Shown here one piece after another: positions 26,776-41,300 of a stretch of DNA of 64,000 bases. Under the pieces are notes generated by a model. That model searched no databases, was not told where the DNA came from, and saw only the letters and a program-made list of their open reading frames with translations. How positions within the stretch are numbered: the stretch's first letter is position 1; each line of letters opens with the position of its first letter. The translations under genes were made by a program, and so were the position numbers. The DNA is from Varroa destructor (lineage: Eukaryota > Arthropoda > Arachnida > Mesostigmata > Varroidae), in NCBI RefSeq assembly GCF_002443255.2, contig NW_019211460.1:25960882-26024881 (forward strand), in the 5' to 3' direction.

Positions 26776-29291
26776 CGAAAATTGACTCTTTTATGAAATG
26801 GTTATGACTTTTTTTTTCGGTAAAGAGACCAAGAATTTAGTGAAAAAGTTATAGATTACACTGCAACAACCGAATTGGACAGGCTTTGAAATAAACAACG
26901 TTCGAATTAGTTAAAATAATTTTTTGTATATGTTATGGGCCCTCTCCTTTATTTTTTATACACGTGTTTCAGCGCTCTACCAACTGCTGGACAGCCATGT
27001 ATTTATCATCCGCGTGTTTATATGCAATCTCCCTATCTGTGGCTTCTCAAAGTAACTCGATCATAAGGAATGTTTGCTCACTGTGTGCCCTTTTAGAGCA
27101 TAAAAAACTTCGTAACTACGAACTTAGATAGATATGTAGAGTGGGCAGATTGAGGCCAACGTTGGATGTTCTTTTGCTTAATCCAGAAGGTAACTGGGGC
27201 ATTGCGAGGAGATCTGGCGTCCTCATCAAATAACCATATAGCGTGCTTTCGATTGGAGTGCCAACAACGCATGAGATTTTTGAGTAAATGGCGAGCTGCA
27301 TTCAAGTTACATATACAAGTTAAATATACAACACGCATTTCCAATGAGCCTGTATTCAATTCATGTAGGACCAATTTTTTACTCTACATTTGGTCAAACT
27401 TCTACATGGATCAAAATTTTTTAATACGGTACTGCCAATTAGTGCTAGTTTTGGCCGCTAGTGCCCGTAACAGGTGTGCTTTTGCACTTGATTAGGGTAA
27501 TCATTTCTTGTCTTTTGAGCTTTACTCTGATCACTTTAACACTCAGATCAATCAAAACCATTCTCCACTCTTGAAACGTTCGCACTATTTATATGCTTTC
27601 GCATAAGGCTTCCTGCCTGATGTCTCCGTTGATTTTATCCGTAAGAATCCGAGGCGCTGTGGTCTTCGGGAACACAAAAGTTGGCAACTGAGAATTGACT
27701 TTCGAGACAAAAAAAAATGTTGTTTTACCAGGACTCATTGCTTTTGCAGTGGACTCGACCGGTCTTTTTTCAGCGTCGAGTTTCTGGGAGACTGGAGTAT
27801 TTTCCCGCTAAATTTTGTCGGAAATTAGCAGAGTGTAGTTACTCAACTTCGAAGTTCACCGGCCTCGTTTGTAACAACAGCATATTATTATTATTGACGG
27901 GTTACCTGTCTGAAACGTGGACGTTACAGTGCGCGTAGCCAGATGTCACAGCATTGACATCGTCCGCAGTATTTACACGAACAAAATGCTTGGTATTTGT
28001 AATAATAGTCTACAATCTAAAACGATCCACATCAACTGCAACAGCAACAATATCTACAGGTAACAAATTTGTGCAAAATAGATTATTCATCGATTTCGAT
28101 TCATTTTATCAGACCCAATATTTAACATTGTATCCAATTCTATACATTGGGAAAACATCGTTTGGTCCTGGAAGACGGTACTAACCCGAGAGAGAAGCCT
28201 ATTAACATTTGGATATAATGAGCACTTTATAAATACTTTAACGACAACTCGTAGCCTGAAGTAGCCTGATGTTGTACTGAACTTGTTTCAAATGTAAATG
28301 GCAAGTTGTTCACACCCTTTCTTCTATGGAGCTGGTGTACAATTGATCGTTACAATTCTCCCACCCAGTGATGAGAAACGCTGCCTAAAATGGAACCTGT
28401 TTATTCTTTCAACAACTATTAGATACTATGACATGGTTGCAATCATACCAGCTATTGTCATTTATCCAAGACGCTTCCTTTTGCGAGATCAGCATACATG
28501 TTTTGCAATCTCGATGGATAGCGCACACCACTATGACGCCAGCAGGCGGCGCCACAGTACGTAAACACGCTGGGAACGGCCAAACTGATAAACTGATCGC
28601 TGACATTCTTCACGAGAAAAAGTGGAAAATGGCGGAGCACATATGGGGCCAAAGAGGGTGGGGACAAAGCGATGTAGGCGTCGGGGCATCCATGGTTGGC
28701 AAGGTGTTTTGCATTACCAGACGGCAGGATTGCAAACCATTTCATTTACTGAACTTTATATTGTCAACAGTTTTGACAGGACACGATTGGCAACGATTTC
28801 GGGTCAAGATAAAGCGTTACTAGCAAATCGCGCAGAATTGAGGATTTTGCCAAAAGTATTTATACAATTTAGCGAGTCAAACTAACATTACATCATATTG
28901 ATCATTATCACGAGGCAAAAATTAATTAATATATAATGCTCATAGCGAGAATTCGGTGAGACTCTATCTAAGAAGAATCTGTGCTCAGTTACAGTATTAC
29001 GCGTTGATATTTACGTATGAAACCAATCTGATCGCTTTATTACCAAATTTACTGAATAGCTAGTAATAAGCAAGGTTCAATAGATTCTCAAGACGCAGTG
29101 TTTTAATCACCTTTCAAACTATCAAAGAATCTTTTTTCAAGGCTCTAGCTGAGCCTAACTCGAAATCTATATACCCCCTTATAAGGTATTGCCCTTGTTT
29201 CGTCTCGTTAAGACATGATAAATTATCCCGAGAGCAAATGCGACATATTTATACAATCTATGTATAAATCTACATATACTCTACGTTTTAC

Positions 29292-29310
29292 ATATATATA
29301 TATATATATA
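29292..29310. repeat. (AT)n microsatellite
   Basis: A pure AT tract of about nine units in the proposed first intron. Confidence 0.85.
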
Positions 29311-30297
29311 GGACGTACACAAGAAAAAATTCTAATTTAATGGAACATCTCTTCATTTAATTCGCAACCAGCAGTTGTAGAGGCAGGCCTCAATAATTCG
29401 TACAGATAGATAATTGCTCCATGGATAGCATCTCATGGCCGCTAAACCCATTACGCTATCCTAGTGTATTCGTCCCAGCGTGTGAGTTAATGCTCGTTGC
29501 CTTAACCCAACGTGACAAGCATCGTAGTGACGTCTTAACAGTACACCACTGTCTGTTACGATTGCGAATGATACTCTTATTGCGGATGCCCTGTTCGGAA
29601 GCTAATGGCAACGCTAGAGATGTAGCCGATACACAGTGAGCATAGGAGAATAGGTGGTCGTAGAAAAATCAAATTTGATTTACCTGTCTTCAAGGCGTGC
29701 GTATATACCGTAGCGTATTGGACTGACCGTTTTAGGCTTGGCGGCGATGGCCGCGCATGAAGTCCACCAAGCAGTTGACTAGCAGGTTTTGAGTCTGTAT
29801 GCACGTTTTTATTGCTAATGGGCACTAGCCTACGTTTGGATACAATTCCTACTCGCGGTACATCATTCGTGAAGTAACCATTTTCGGTGGAATCAGTTGT
29901 TCCGATTAGCGACAGATCAGCTGTACTGCCACTTCACCACGCCGGGATAGCCGCACCCGGAACAACTCGACAAACACATCGGAGAAAACTTCGGAAGAAA
30001 TTCGAAAGCAAACGTAATTCTTCAACAGTAACGAACAACTTCATAAAAAACTTAGTGGTACTTTTTTTTGTCTCAGTCGTAATTCGGTTTAAGCCTACGT
30101 TTCCCTGGTACAAATTTCACTCATTAAAAATAACCGTATTCGAAACCAATTGTCTCAAGCTCACTCTTCCCACGATTCTGCCAGATATGCGAGTCCATAT
30201 TTGTTCAATTATTCAGAAGTGTTTTACTTTTCAATGTTTACCATCCTTTAACTGTTCTTTCTATTATGAGATTTGTGCTCAACGGTGATGTGTACGA

Positions 30298-30330
30298 AGC
30301 CACATCTGGTACGATGTACCAGATGTGGCT
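30298..30330. repeat. perfect inverted repeat, 15-bp arms
   Basis: Arms agccacatctggtac (30298-30312) and gtaccagatgtggct (30316-30330) are exact reverse complements with a 3-base spacer. The unit is bracketed by a 10-base direct repeat, gtacgaagcc, at 30292-30301 and 30331-30340. This arrangement is typical of a local template-switch duplication rather than of a terminator or microRNA. Confidence 0.9.
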
Positions 30331-32101
30331 GTACGAAGCCAGCCACAAACGTGGTCAGTTAGCACTGATTGCAGCGTCGACGAACGCTGCTATCGTGACT
30401 GCGGCCAACTTACCTCTTTCTTACACTCTCTGTTTTTTTACAAGTTTTCGTTGTTTAGTTTTCAAATACACATTGATACCGTTGATAAATTAGAGATCGA
30501 AATGGGAACCAGCTTGGATCATTATGGCCCTATCTGATGCAAATTTTGCGAGTGGCTAGCAGCACATAGAGGGCAAGTGAGAGCACGGCCGGCATCTCTA
30601 GCTGATCTGTGGTTAAGTAAAAAACAAAAAACACTAGGAGTATGTTTCAAGTTTATAAATTGTCCAGGCCAGACGAAAAGCCTAAGTAGCTAAGGACAAG
30701 ACGACTACTTAAAAAAGCGAATTACGTTGTTCCAATTAAGCTCGGTCTTATTAGTTTTTTTTTTCAGTTTACGACCCTAGCTTCATATGTTCCACGTCTA
30801 AGCGGTTACGTCTTCCACGATCCATGAACGACTATCAACGTGACCTTGTCATTATTATTCGACGAATCAGTAGAAGCGTTCTTACTACGGCTAAAATATG
30901 CTAATAAATAGGATAAGACTAAGGTATGCTATGTTTAACGGGTTCTACTACAACCATGAAACCCCCATCATTAGCAGTTCGGTAGACGGAGGTCGTTGGC
31001 ATGCGTCGAATGGAAAACTTCCGTTCGAAATGGCTAAAACAAATACTAGTAGCGAGCGATAGAAACGAATGGGTACTGTTTGGCTTTCTCACTGAACTAG
31101 TTTGTGGTACAATATAGCGTAGAACTCCCCGATGAAATATTGTTTTTCGTTCGGCAGTTTGTAATAATCAGCCAGATTTCAGAACATTTAAGCGGATCTT
31201 AAGCTGTTAACAATGATTATAACAACAGCGTTTTTGCCATTGACGGTCCAATCTGCAATCCGACATGACGGCGCATGAAGGTCTTCACAGTGGCAGCAGT
31301 AAACGCATCCCGCAAAACGCTCATACATAATTCGTAAAAGAACGTGTAAACCTAATGGCCAGGGTGTTTTGTTTGATGGTATAGAAGATATGTGCTTACC
31401 ATTATGGATATCGCCGTATTTTGCTCGTTTTTATACTATACCTCTATTCCCTTAGACAATATATTTTTACTGTGATATCCAAATATTATATAAGCTTAAT
31501 GAAGCCTGAAGCTTGGTTTCGCTATGAAAATTAGAAAACGATTTTTGTAATGTACTAATTTTTGTCAAGCTCTCTTATGATTGCCATGATTTGAAGGCAG
31601 ATGCCGCAAATTCAGAAATTATTGAATTGACTTAAATGTGATACAGTGAGATGCGATATGTTTTTGCGTAATTACATTTAAAAAAGTATAGTTATCTGTA
31701 TTGCAATTACTCCTTTTTGGCAAAAAGAACAGTGATAATATTTCTTTCGCCACCGATAGAACACCTTTGACAAAGCACGATTTTGTTTAGAGCTTTGTTA
31801 TTACTAATAAAAACGTGAAAGCTACTTCTTCGTCCGTAGTGGAAAGGATTGTGCCTTATCTAGCCAGCCTGACGGGCACGACACGGAGGTATCGTGGCCT
31901 TCGAAGCTTTTGAACACATATTTCGATGCAGTCCGTCGTTTCATCGGTTGGTTGAATAAATGGCTGCAAACAATCTATACCGAGATAAGTGGGCCTGCGC
32001 GGCTCCAGTGGCCGCAGTTTTAGTCGCATGATATAAATGCTCAATCGATATGTATCATAATCCATGCAATTAACGAGCTCGTTCCTCCTGTTGACCTGCA
32101 G

Positions 32102-32338
32102 GCAAAGTACACTGTGAGTTGTGCAAAAAGAAGTGCTCCGGCAATGCTCTACGAGTGCAGGAGAAGTATTTCCACGTCGAGTGTTTCAAATGCGCACAAT
32201 GTGGTTCGTCTCTAGCGCAGGGAGGCTTCTTTTGCAAGAAGGGCAAATACTATTGCAGCAAAGATTATCAGCGACTGTTCGGCACAAAATGCGAAGGTTG
32301 CGGAAAATTTGTTGAAGGGGACGTTGTCACAGCTCTTG
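32102..32338 (+). CDS. unc-115: abLIM exon: LIM1 and first half of LIM2
   Basis: The acceptor is CCTGCAG| and the donor is CTTG|GTAAGT. It enters with two bases of a Gly codon and leaves with one base of the next Gly. It encodes CELC, HVECFKCAQC and YYCSKD, the complete ligand set of LIM1, then the first pair CEGC of LIM2. The stretch between (GTKCEGCGKFVEGDVVTALG) is strongly typical of abLIM proteins. Confidence 0.93.
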
Positions 32339-35300
32339 GTAAGTATCACTACTTCTAGTATGTTTTTCGTCATTTTTAAACCATCGTATAGTATTCGAAG
32401 TAGAATATAGTAAAAAATAATAAGAGGACAGGAATATTAATATTGTAGCGTGGTTCCTAGTTCCGAAACTCCAATCGCGGCATCGCTACTTCTGCATCAG
32501 CCTTGGGTCCAATAACCTGCGTCGGCAACATGATCAGAGTGGGTTGCATGGGCGTGAGCGATTTGATCATAAACTGAAGGAGCTGGCCTGGCCTTGTTGG
32601 CCAACGAGCGTAACCCTTAGAAAGCGTCGAAGCGTTGCCTCGATAGGCCACTCCTAGTAAGCAATAGGAACGAAAGCAGCGTAGCACGCTGATAACCAGT
32701 AATTAGATCCCCATATGACGATGTAATCGTTTAAAAATGATAAATTTCAATATGTAGACGGAATGCAGTAAAAAGTTAAATTACCAATGAAACAATTTCG
32801 TTCATGAACAGCCAATTGTATAGAGAATTATTTCAAATTCGGTTTCCCGCGGTAGAACATAGTACCGTGTCATGCTGTAGGACCCCGGCAATTTTACGCA
32901 GTGATGAAATCCAAGTCGTTGCAAGCTTTCGTCCAGCCGCTGCTCACTCTAAACGACAGTGTTGTTACCGTTACTTTGTGTTCATAATAGTTGGACTGCC
33001 ATGCGATTTTGTTGCTAATTGTTTCCTATCGTACCGTTTATCGAACAGATCATCATATAATAATATATAACACAAGAATCGTTTACAGAATAGTATTGCC
33101 AGAATACTACCATACTATTTACGTTATGAATTCAGCTAACCGTTGTTGCCGTTGTTGTCGACTGTAGGCAACACGTACCATCAAAAATGTTTCGTATGCG
33201 CACGATGCAAACAGCCATTTCCGAGTGGGGAGAAAGTTACGTATACAGGAAAGGAGTGCCTCTGTGTCAGGTTTGTAGCACAACCCATATAAATGTATAG
33301 CGAAGCCAAAAACTGCTCATATACGTGCATATCGTGCTGTAATTACTGCACTTAAAAAGGACGGGACAAGATATGGATTGCCTCCCAGAGGCCGCGCTAC
33401 TGTTAGGAAGCGGAACTTGGGCAGTAGCTATTTAGAAGATAGGTTGGAACGTGCGGCTGCTGGGTGGGCGTTTGATGTCTTTGGTAGTAATTGTTGTGAC
33501 AAAAAGTACATAGTATATCGACGTTCCAAGGGACAGTTATCGAAAACGTTCAGACATTCATATATATGAAATTCTGATAACAGCTTATTTAAAACATTAT
33601 ATTAATATTTAATCGAACGTGCGCTAAAAGACAGCACATCGCATAAATAGATTCTAGCTGAGTAATACAGTTGAGTTTTACGTGTACGAGCTGTTTGTGT
33701 GCGAATGACGGGGCATTGTCTTTTGCCCTGTCAATGATCAAGAAAGATCTTAAAACGACAGATGTAATTGCCAATGCGTATTCTTCAGATTCGATGTTTT
33801 GGCACAATATATAGTGAAGCATTTTCAATTATTGGCTTCATCATCATAATGATATTAAATTTATTTCGTCTATATTTTACAGGTGCATCCAGATCCCTGT
33901 GAAGAGCGAACCGAGCCCCATAGCGGAGTCCCGGGGCGATTGCGCTGGATGTGGGAAGGCTTTGGTTGACGGCCAGGCACTCGTGGCAATGGATAAACAA
34001 TGGCATATTTTCTGCTTTAAATGCACCATCTGTTCACAGCTCCTTCATGGAGAGTATATGAGTTAGTATCGCGTTGAAAATACTTGCATTTTTCTTTCTT
34101 TTCGTTTCGTAATCATTTTAAACAAAAACCATCCATACGAAGTATCGAGTTTTTTGATTCTGGTGTCACATATGTTTAATCATTCTAGCGACGTGGATGC
34201 TCATGGGGCCGGCGGCGACAAAACTGGGTGTTAGCGTTCAGTCTTCATTAACTGCTCACAAGTGCCATCACGATACTCGTGTAGCGCCCCATAGAGCTGC
34301 CAAACCTAATTACCAAATGCATTAACCCTGCATTGTCGTTTCCTGTAATAATCAACAGGTAAAGATGACCAGCCCTATTGCGAAAAAGATTATCAGACAC
34401 GGTTCGGTATTAAGTGCGCACACTGTCAACGTTTCATAACAGGAAAAGTACTTCAAGCTGGCGATGATTCACATTTCCATCCCACGTGTGCTCGCTGTTC
34501 AAAATGCGGAGATCCTTTCGGCGATGGGGAAGAAATGTACCTCCAAGGTAGGTTATGGCTAGGAGCGACAATTGGGTGTTCTTCTCAAGGGGAAAACATG
34601 TTTGTTAGCTAATTGCATTCATTTTCATCGTTGCCACAAACGTACGTGTTATTTACCGTATTGTATCGTACGAGTTTTACGGCAGAGATATTTGTCGCTA
34701 CGATTCAGTCACCTAGCATCATTCCTGGATCAGATAATAGAAATTGCGTGCTTCTTTATATGGATTAACTTCATTAGATGTACATCTGATATTGATCTTC
34801 AGATCAGCTATGCAGAACTGGAAACAAGAAGTTCCCCATTTGCTTTTAGCTTCTAGCTACTGAAATGTAATGATTATGATATCAACAATAAAATTGAGCA
34901 GGGAATCCGTATTGTGAAATGATTGAGCTGTTAAAGCAAGCCCGGAACTAGCTGTCAGGAGTCATCGACCATAATAAAAACATCTGGATTAGAAGCTTCA
35001 ATGAAGGCTACTATTTATTGCACCAAAAAATTGGCTTCTAATGAGTGGCTTTCTTTACATTGAGCACATCGATGAATGAGCTCTTAGTCGATTATAAATT
35101 CTACGCGCTGCCAATCTATTCTCCGTACTTGTGCCTAACAGAGCATCGATTCATTCCAGTAAACGCAATATGCCTGAAACGAACTCATCTCCAGAACCTC
35201 GGAAATATCGAAAAATGGCTTGTTCAATGGATCGGTACTGAAGGCAGGTTGCCTTCTGTAGGCAAATTAAGCTTCTGTCAGAAAAACAGAAGAAATCGAT

Positions 35301-38300
35301 AGAGTCGACATTATTCGAAGTACCCATTTAAGTATGAAAAAAAAACGCTTCTCGCCCAGGGGTGTCCATTGAAACAGTAGCGCTGCTATCTTCAGAAGCT
35401 TCATTTGGAGGAACAGCTTTTGGGGGTGCTACTTATCTTACAAGAAGATGCGGGCTCTGGTCGGAAAAGTCGATCTATCATGGTCATCATTTTGTTATGT
35501 TGTTTGCGGGTCGGCATTCGGTGTCGCTACCATGGCGTGCTTGTTTTAGCTATGTGAGAGGAACTTCTCTGAGAAGCAGTGTTTTACGACATCATTGTTT
35601 CTTTAAAGAACAAAATAAGTTTACATAAACTTACACGTACAAAAACTACTGCAACACTCTTCTAACTAGCAATTAATAAACATCAATAAACTGATAGTAT
35701 TCGCCTAACTTCGTTGCGGATTACTGGTCATTCCAAAATCCTGTGCATACCAGTTTTGCTAATTATACTAAAAAATAAGTTCAGACGATAAGTCACATAT
35801 GCAGTTAATTGCTTTAATGTAATATAAAACAATGAGACAGTTGATCAGGCAGAAAAGAATGAATATTTAGCCGAACCTATTTTTTCCCATTATATTTCAT
35901 GCTGCTATTTCTACTATTATTATTATTAGCTGGAGCAATTTGGCATCCTCGCTGCGGACCCCGACCGAATGGCGAATGCGAACATCCAGATGTAAGTATC
36001 CATATTTAGACTATATCTCCATAATGTGGTACTGAAATTAATCACTTTAATTTAATTATAATTAAATGTTTTCGCTATTTAAACTTAACTGAGGCAGATA
36101 GAAAACTATAAAAGAAAATAGATCGTTGGCATCGTCAGTTTGTACCCTGGTCAACTATTGCCGTTAGGAGAAATTTTCTGCCTAGTTAGCGTAATATACG
36201 ATGCTTTCACACCAAGCGGATCACGCTGCCCACTGAAGTTATATACGTAGCGTGAGGTTTTGATCTCAGTTTTTAGTTATCTGGTTGACGATGTACAATT
36301 TGTGTTGTTTGCAATAATCATATAGGTGCCGTAATTCGTTGCTAAATCCTGTTATTGCTGTTGAAGAAGACAATCAAACTAATCAGCTTCTATCTTACTA
36401 TCAGGTTTCGTAAATTGTCGTAAAATGGCAACGAACGTTTGAACTAGTCTCGTCTGCATGAAGGATTGTGACCACTTTCGTTTTCAGACTCGAACAGCAT
36501 CAAATGAACTGTTAACCACCTAAGGTTTGCTTACGCGGTAAAGAAAGAAAAGCCTTGGATTAGCCCTAAAGATAGGCCTTAAGTATTTATCTAGTGGACA
36601 TAAGGGTGATTGGTAATGTCGAGAGTTATTGGTGGGGTGTGAAGTAGAAGTTCCAATTTGGCATACGAACGTTGATTAATCCAACGGTGATTTGCCACCC
36701 GATTTTGGTCAGATTAAATAAAGCATTTAAAAGGTGACCTTCATCTTCTGTCAAACACTAGGGAGATTTGCAACGAAACAACGATTTCAGCACCGCCGGT
36801 CTAGCTAGACATTTCGCTCTATCTGTTGCTTTTTTATTCATTTGACTGAAACGGCCGCACCCAGCTTGCCTTCTGATAAAACCTGCTGCCAATGATTGTC
36901 TGTATCTCGTTAGGATTGTTCAAGGCTTTCATCATTGAATGTCAGCCTAAGTCAAAGTTTCTCTGTTATATCCATGCACCACATACGTAAGTTCTACTAC
37001 AGTTCTTTCAGGCCTAACTTCATACCACTGTCCCTTGACGTCCACAGCCTTTCGAGCCAATCTAAGTACATATTAATATTAGAGTCACTATTGCTTCTAC
37101 GTCAAAACTATGATTATCGCCATATGAATCTCTGCGTAGGAGTTAGTCTTCAGCTGGCTGTCTATATGTTTCATTTTTTTGGTACGAGGCACAATGCCAA
37201 CGGCTCTCCTAGCGTCCGTCGTATTGGCTATGCGATACGATCCCATTACCGACTATGAATATACCACGTTTACGAACTATTCGTGTCACAACAAGCCCTT
37301 GCATTGCTCTCCGTTTCCTTAGCTACTGCCATTTCTTTCGTTATTTTAAGCTTATAACCTTGATGTTCCATTGGTAATATATTAAGGTCTATTTCGTTTC
37401 GCGTACCAGAAAGGCAAGCCGTTTTGTCAAATTTACCAGCCTTTTTCTATCTTCTCGTCGCTAGAGGCATGGACCCGGGCCCGGTGTGGTTTTGTTACGA
37501 CCGGTGTAGGTGTGGTTGGCCTTGTTAAGGTTCGTGATGTCAAGGCATTTATGGGCATTGCAAGAGACTACGAAAGCAATCGCAACAGAGTCGCTTTTGC
37601 GTGCCATTTTTTTTTAGCATGGACATAGCCTGCTGAAAAGAGCGATTGGTCACTGCGACATTCTTCAAAAGCTTCCCGTTCTGCTTGACGTTGTCAGATC
37701 ACTTGTCACATAATGTTTACCATGTACAAGAAGCCAGTAAATATTGACAGGCAGAATTAAATGATTCATACGAGTGGTATCCGCAGAGGTCGTAGTGATG
37801 CTTTCGTGGAATATTCAGCCATAGCATCCCACCAGATGTTATAGATGATCTAATAAATTTGTAGAGGTTTGCTCGGGACTAAAGGGAGGAAATGACGATA
37901 CCGTTTTATCACTTGTTGCGATGCGCATTCGTGTTTGGCCGAGGTGCATTTGTTCGTTGTTTACACAGCAAAAAAATCCGAGTAATTTTTACATATGACA
38001 CGAAATGATGTTCATGGATAAGCGATAAGTTTTTCGGCTAATTCGGCGGAACCCTGTTTATGCCGTCAACTCCAGAGGTGTTGGTAGAAAAATAATGCAT
38101 AGTGATCCAGCTGCCAATGCACAGCAGAGCCATCCTATTAACTACTTCCTTTAGCTTCGACATAGCTGTGAAATGGCTCGTGAACGGTGTTCTAAGCGCT
38201 TGATTCATTTTTGGGCAATTTTCGAACCCACTGTTAGTAGTAGTATTATTATTATTATTATGTATAGCATTATATATCTAGTAGTGCAATCCTTGTTTTC

Positions 38301-41300
38301 CTGTAGCTTCAGATCTCTACACTGTCTAGACAGGATTCTATACAAATTCGAGTAAATATTTCTACTACTTGCCTATTTATTAGACGGTAGCAAGATGCAA
38401 CAAGTTCCGTCGAAGAAACGCGCGGCTTGTTTATCAGAGATGACTTACAATAGCTGATACAGACAGCATAAACAAGTATTGCCAAATGGCACGGTTAAAC
38501 AGATTGTCATTTATCAATCACTTGTTTTTTAGGCTGGTTCGCCGGGAAGCAGTTCACGATGTGAAACGCCACTCAATAGTTCAGCCTCGATCCCTCTCCA
38601 CCATGTAAGTACTATCATGTATTCCTTTGCCACTTGCATAATGGATATAGCGGCTACACGCAAACTATGCCCATCGGATTAAAATGCTCTTGGTAAACTT
38701 GGCCACCGCTATGTCAAGGAGACATCGTTCTGCATTGTGATATTATCATCTTTGTTACTGCAGTGTTTTCTATTTTCACTGTCAAATTGTCGCTTCACAT
38801 TGTTTTGTTCGATAACAATTTCAGTACGAGTATTCTATACAGGATCGTTCGACGACGCCAATGCTGAATGATCTTTCCCGTGTTTACGCCTGCTCGTATC
38901 TAACCCAGGGTCCGAGTCTGGGTTACCTCCGCCGGCCGTTACAACCGAACCCGCCAAAATCGCCTAACTTTCACCAGCCACCGCATCATGAGCGAAAGGT
39001 CTATGGCAGGATTCACATTAACAAACAAGGTTGGTACGCAAAAGCGATCAAGCTGTTGTTGTTAGCAGAAATAGCCTTAAATTCGTATACAAAGCCGTTT
39101 TCTTATTAACGTAAATATCAAAAGACAAACGCTTAGAGAGGCGTTATTCGAAGTGGATTGGGTTAAAATTGTTATTGCTTTGAAGAGACCCCTTGCTTTG
39201 TTTCAGTGGGATCTTGTACAGAAGCTTTATTTGTTGTTTTAATAGGCAAATTGCATTTACGCATGCAACGAGGTGAATTTATTTGATTTGCTTATTATAA
39301 ACATTTACTTTATTATTAGAACGTTTGTGGTGCTTGAAGTTAATTTCACGACGTCAAGTTAAATGCTGTTTTCTTCGTCGATATGTGAGAAGGGTGTCGT
39401 GATGATTGTTAGAAACTGGATTGCCGCACCAAGCAATATATGTCCACTCAAGTCTAAGCCGTATTCTCAGTGTATAAAGCTCCTAAATCAACGGCGAAAA
39501 GTAATGTACGGCCAAACGACAGTTGAAATCAACGGTGATCGGTATGTTGGGTGGTCCAACTAACTGCTCACAGTACACGGTTCCTAAAGTAATAAATGAA
39601 TGGCCAGCGGTTCAGCTGTTGCTCGTAGAATGTCAGTTTCCTCAACCGATATGAGGTAACTAGCACGGTTTCGACGTGGCTTCCTAGTAGGCATTGTCCA
39701 GCAATTATATATGATCGTCATTATTTCTACGTCATTAAGTTAGCCGTCTCCATCGGCTTAACGTAGTCGAAATCGGACTACGACATAACTTCGACTTAAT
39801 AGCTCGCTGATAATTGGGAATAACTAAGGCGATTATGTATGGGTGTATATACTTCTTATCTACAACTACTTATCGATTCAATAACATGCATCTGATCAAT
39901 GCGTAGCACGTAACAAAAACATCCAAAATGTTGTTTTAATTCCATAGAACTGGTCTGTTGTTTCTCTGAAGTTTACGATCAGTACAACGGTATTTTTCTC
40001 TCTATGTAAAAGACGAAGAGAAACAAAGGAAGAAAGCTTGTTTTTGTCACTTCTCTTATCAATAGAGTCCTGTTCGCTGAAAGTACATTTCTGGCGGCCG
40101 TTTTTGCACCGTCATCAGTTTTCTATCTGAACTCATCGTCATTCTGTCTTCCAACATAGTAGTAATAATATTCTACAAATTTCTGCGAATTGCTTAACAT
40201 TCCTCATATTAGAAAAAACTAGAAAGGCGGGTCATTAGGTCATCGAGTTCTGCGTGGCAAGTATCCGAGTAAACAAAGGAGTAGCCTCAGAAGGGATTCA
40301 TCCTGGCATGCCGATAGGTGCACCTGTCCCCTGTCTGCTTCTGTCCGGGAAAAATAATACTGTACGTCATTGCCGTGCCTGTCGTGTCCGACAGCTGTAC
40401 CTCATACAGTAGAAGGACCAGCTACATTAGGCGTAGCCGGATCTGCGACCAGAACTGCTCCGCCTGACTAATTGTAAAAAAATCTAAAGGTACATCGCAT
40501 TTTCTAAAGGTGTCGGTGACTATGAAGCAAAGATTCATTCCTTGTAGCAGGACTTTACTTACCTAGTTGGTTGCTTTATGACCGAGTAAACGTCACTTAA
40601 CCGAATCCCATGCGTACGATCCTTGGCCTAACGAGCAGCTGTCAAGCAAACAACGATGCGCCCTCCATTTACATGGGTTCCGGACCAAAGTTCGAGGCTA
40701 TATGCACTTCGGCGGTGTAAGTAGGTTCAATGCGTTCTATAGTTGGCCTACTGTAGAAGAGAAACTAAACGTACATATCTAAACGTCGTCCGTACTGCGA
40801 CTGTTGCTAGAAAAAAGGAAAAATGTATCACTCATTATACAGCTGTATTTTATAACCATGACCGTTTGATATAATATCGAACATTTATGAATACCACGCG
40901 ACAGAGTAACGAAGGTAACCGCTGCACCCACAAATGGAATACGATGTTTTATTGTGATATAATATTCTGCCATTGGACTGTCCCTCAAAGCCATGGTAAA
41001 AAGCATGGTCACGGATGATTTGAGATCAGCGTAGTTTCTGATAGATCTATACAAATCGATGTAAACTAATGTCTCTGCTCTACTTACGTCTACGGAAAAT
41101 CTAATTTTAGTCTACTACTGATCTAGATATAGCTCAACATAGATATCACTGTTTTGCGCAATGTGTCTTAGAACAATGCTACTTATGAATTTGCTAGTGT
41201 GACTCAGCTCTTGTTTTGACGCTCAACAGATAGTCTGTAATTGATTCCAATGGATTTGTAGGAAGTTTACCGCATATAAAATGCTAGACGGTTCTTACTT

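Larger units (their letters stand above)
19485..32101 (+). other. proposed first intron of the abLIM gene
   Basis: This long non-coding stretch separates the proposed first exon from the first LIM exon. It contains the assembly gap, several TA tracts, a poly(A) run, a perfect inverted repeat at 30298-30330 and one orphan exon-like segment at 20177-20261. Large first introns often carry regulatory elements, but none can be pointed to here. If the first exon lies elsewhere, part of this is simply upstream sequence. Confidence 0.4.

Noticed and set aside
27954..28056. Thr/Ser-rich frame ending ACAG|GTAACA in phase 1, possible exon before LIM1
   Set aside because: No in-frame ATG, weak donor and low-complexity sequence. 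The exon at 19358 explains the phase and has a promoter.
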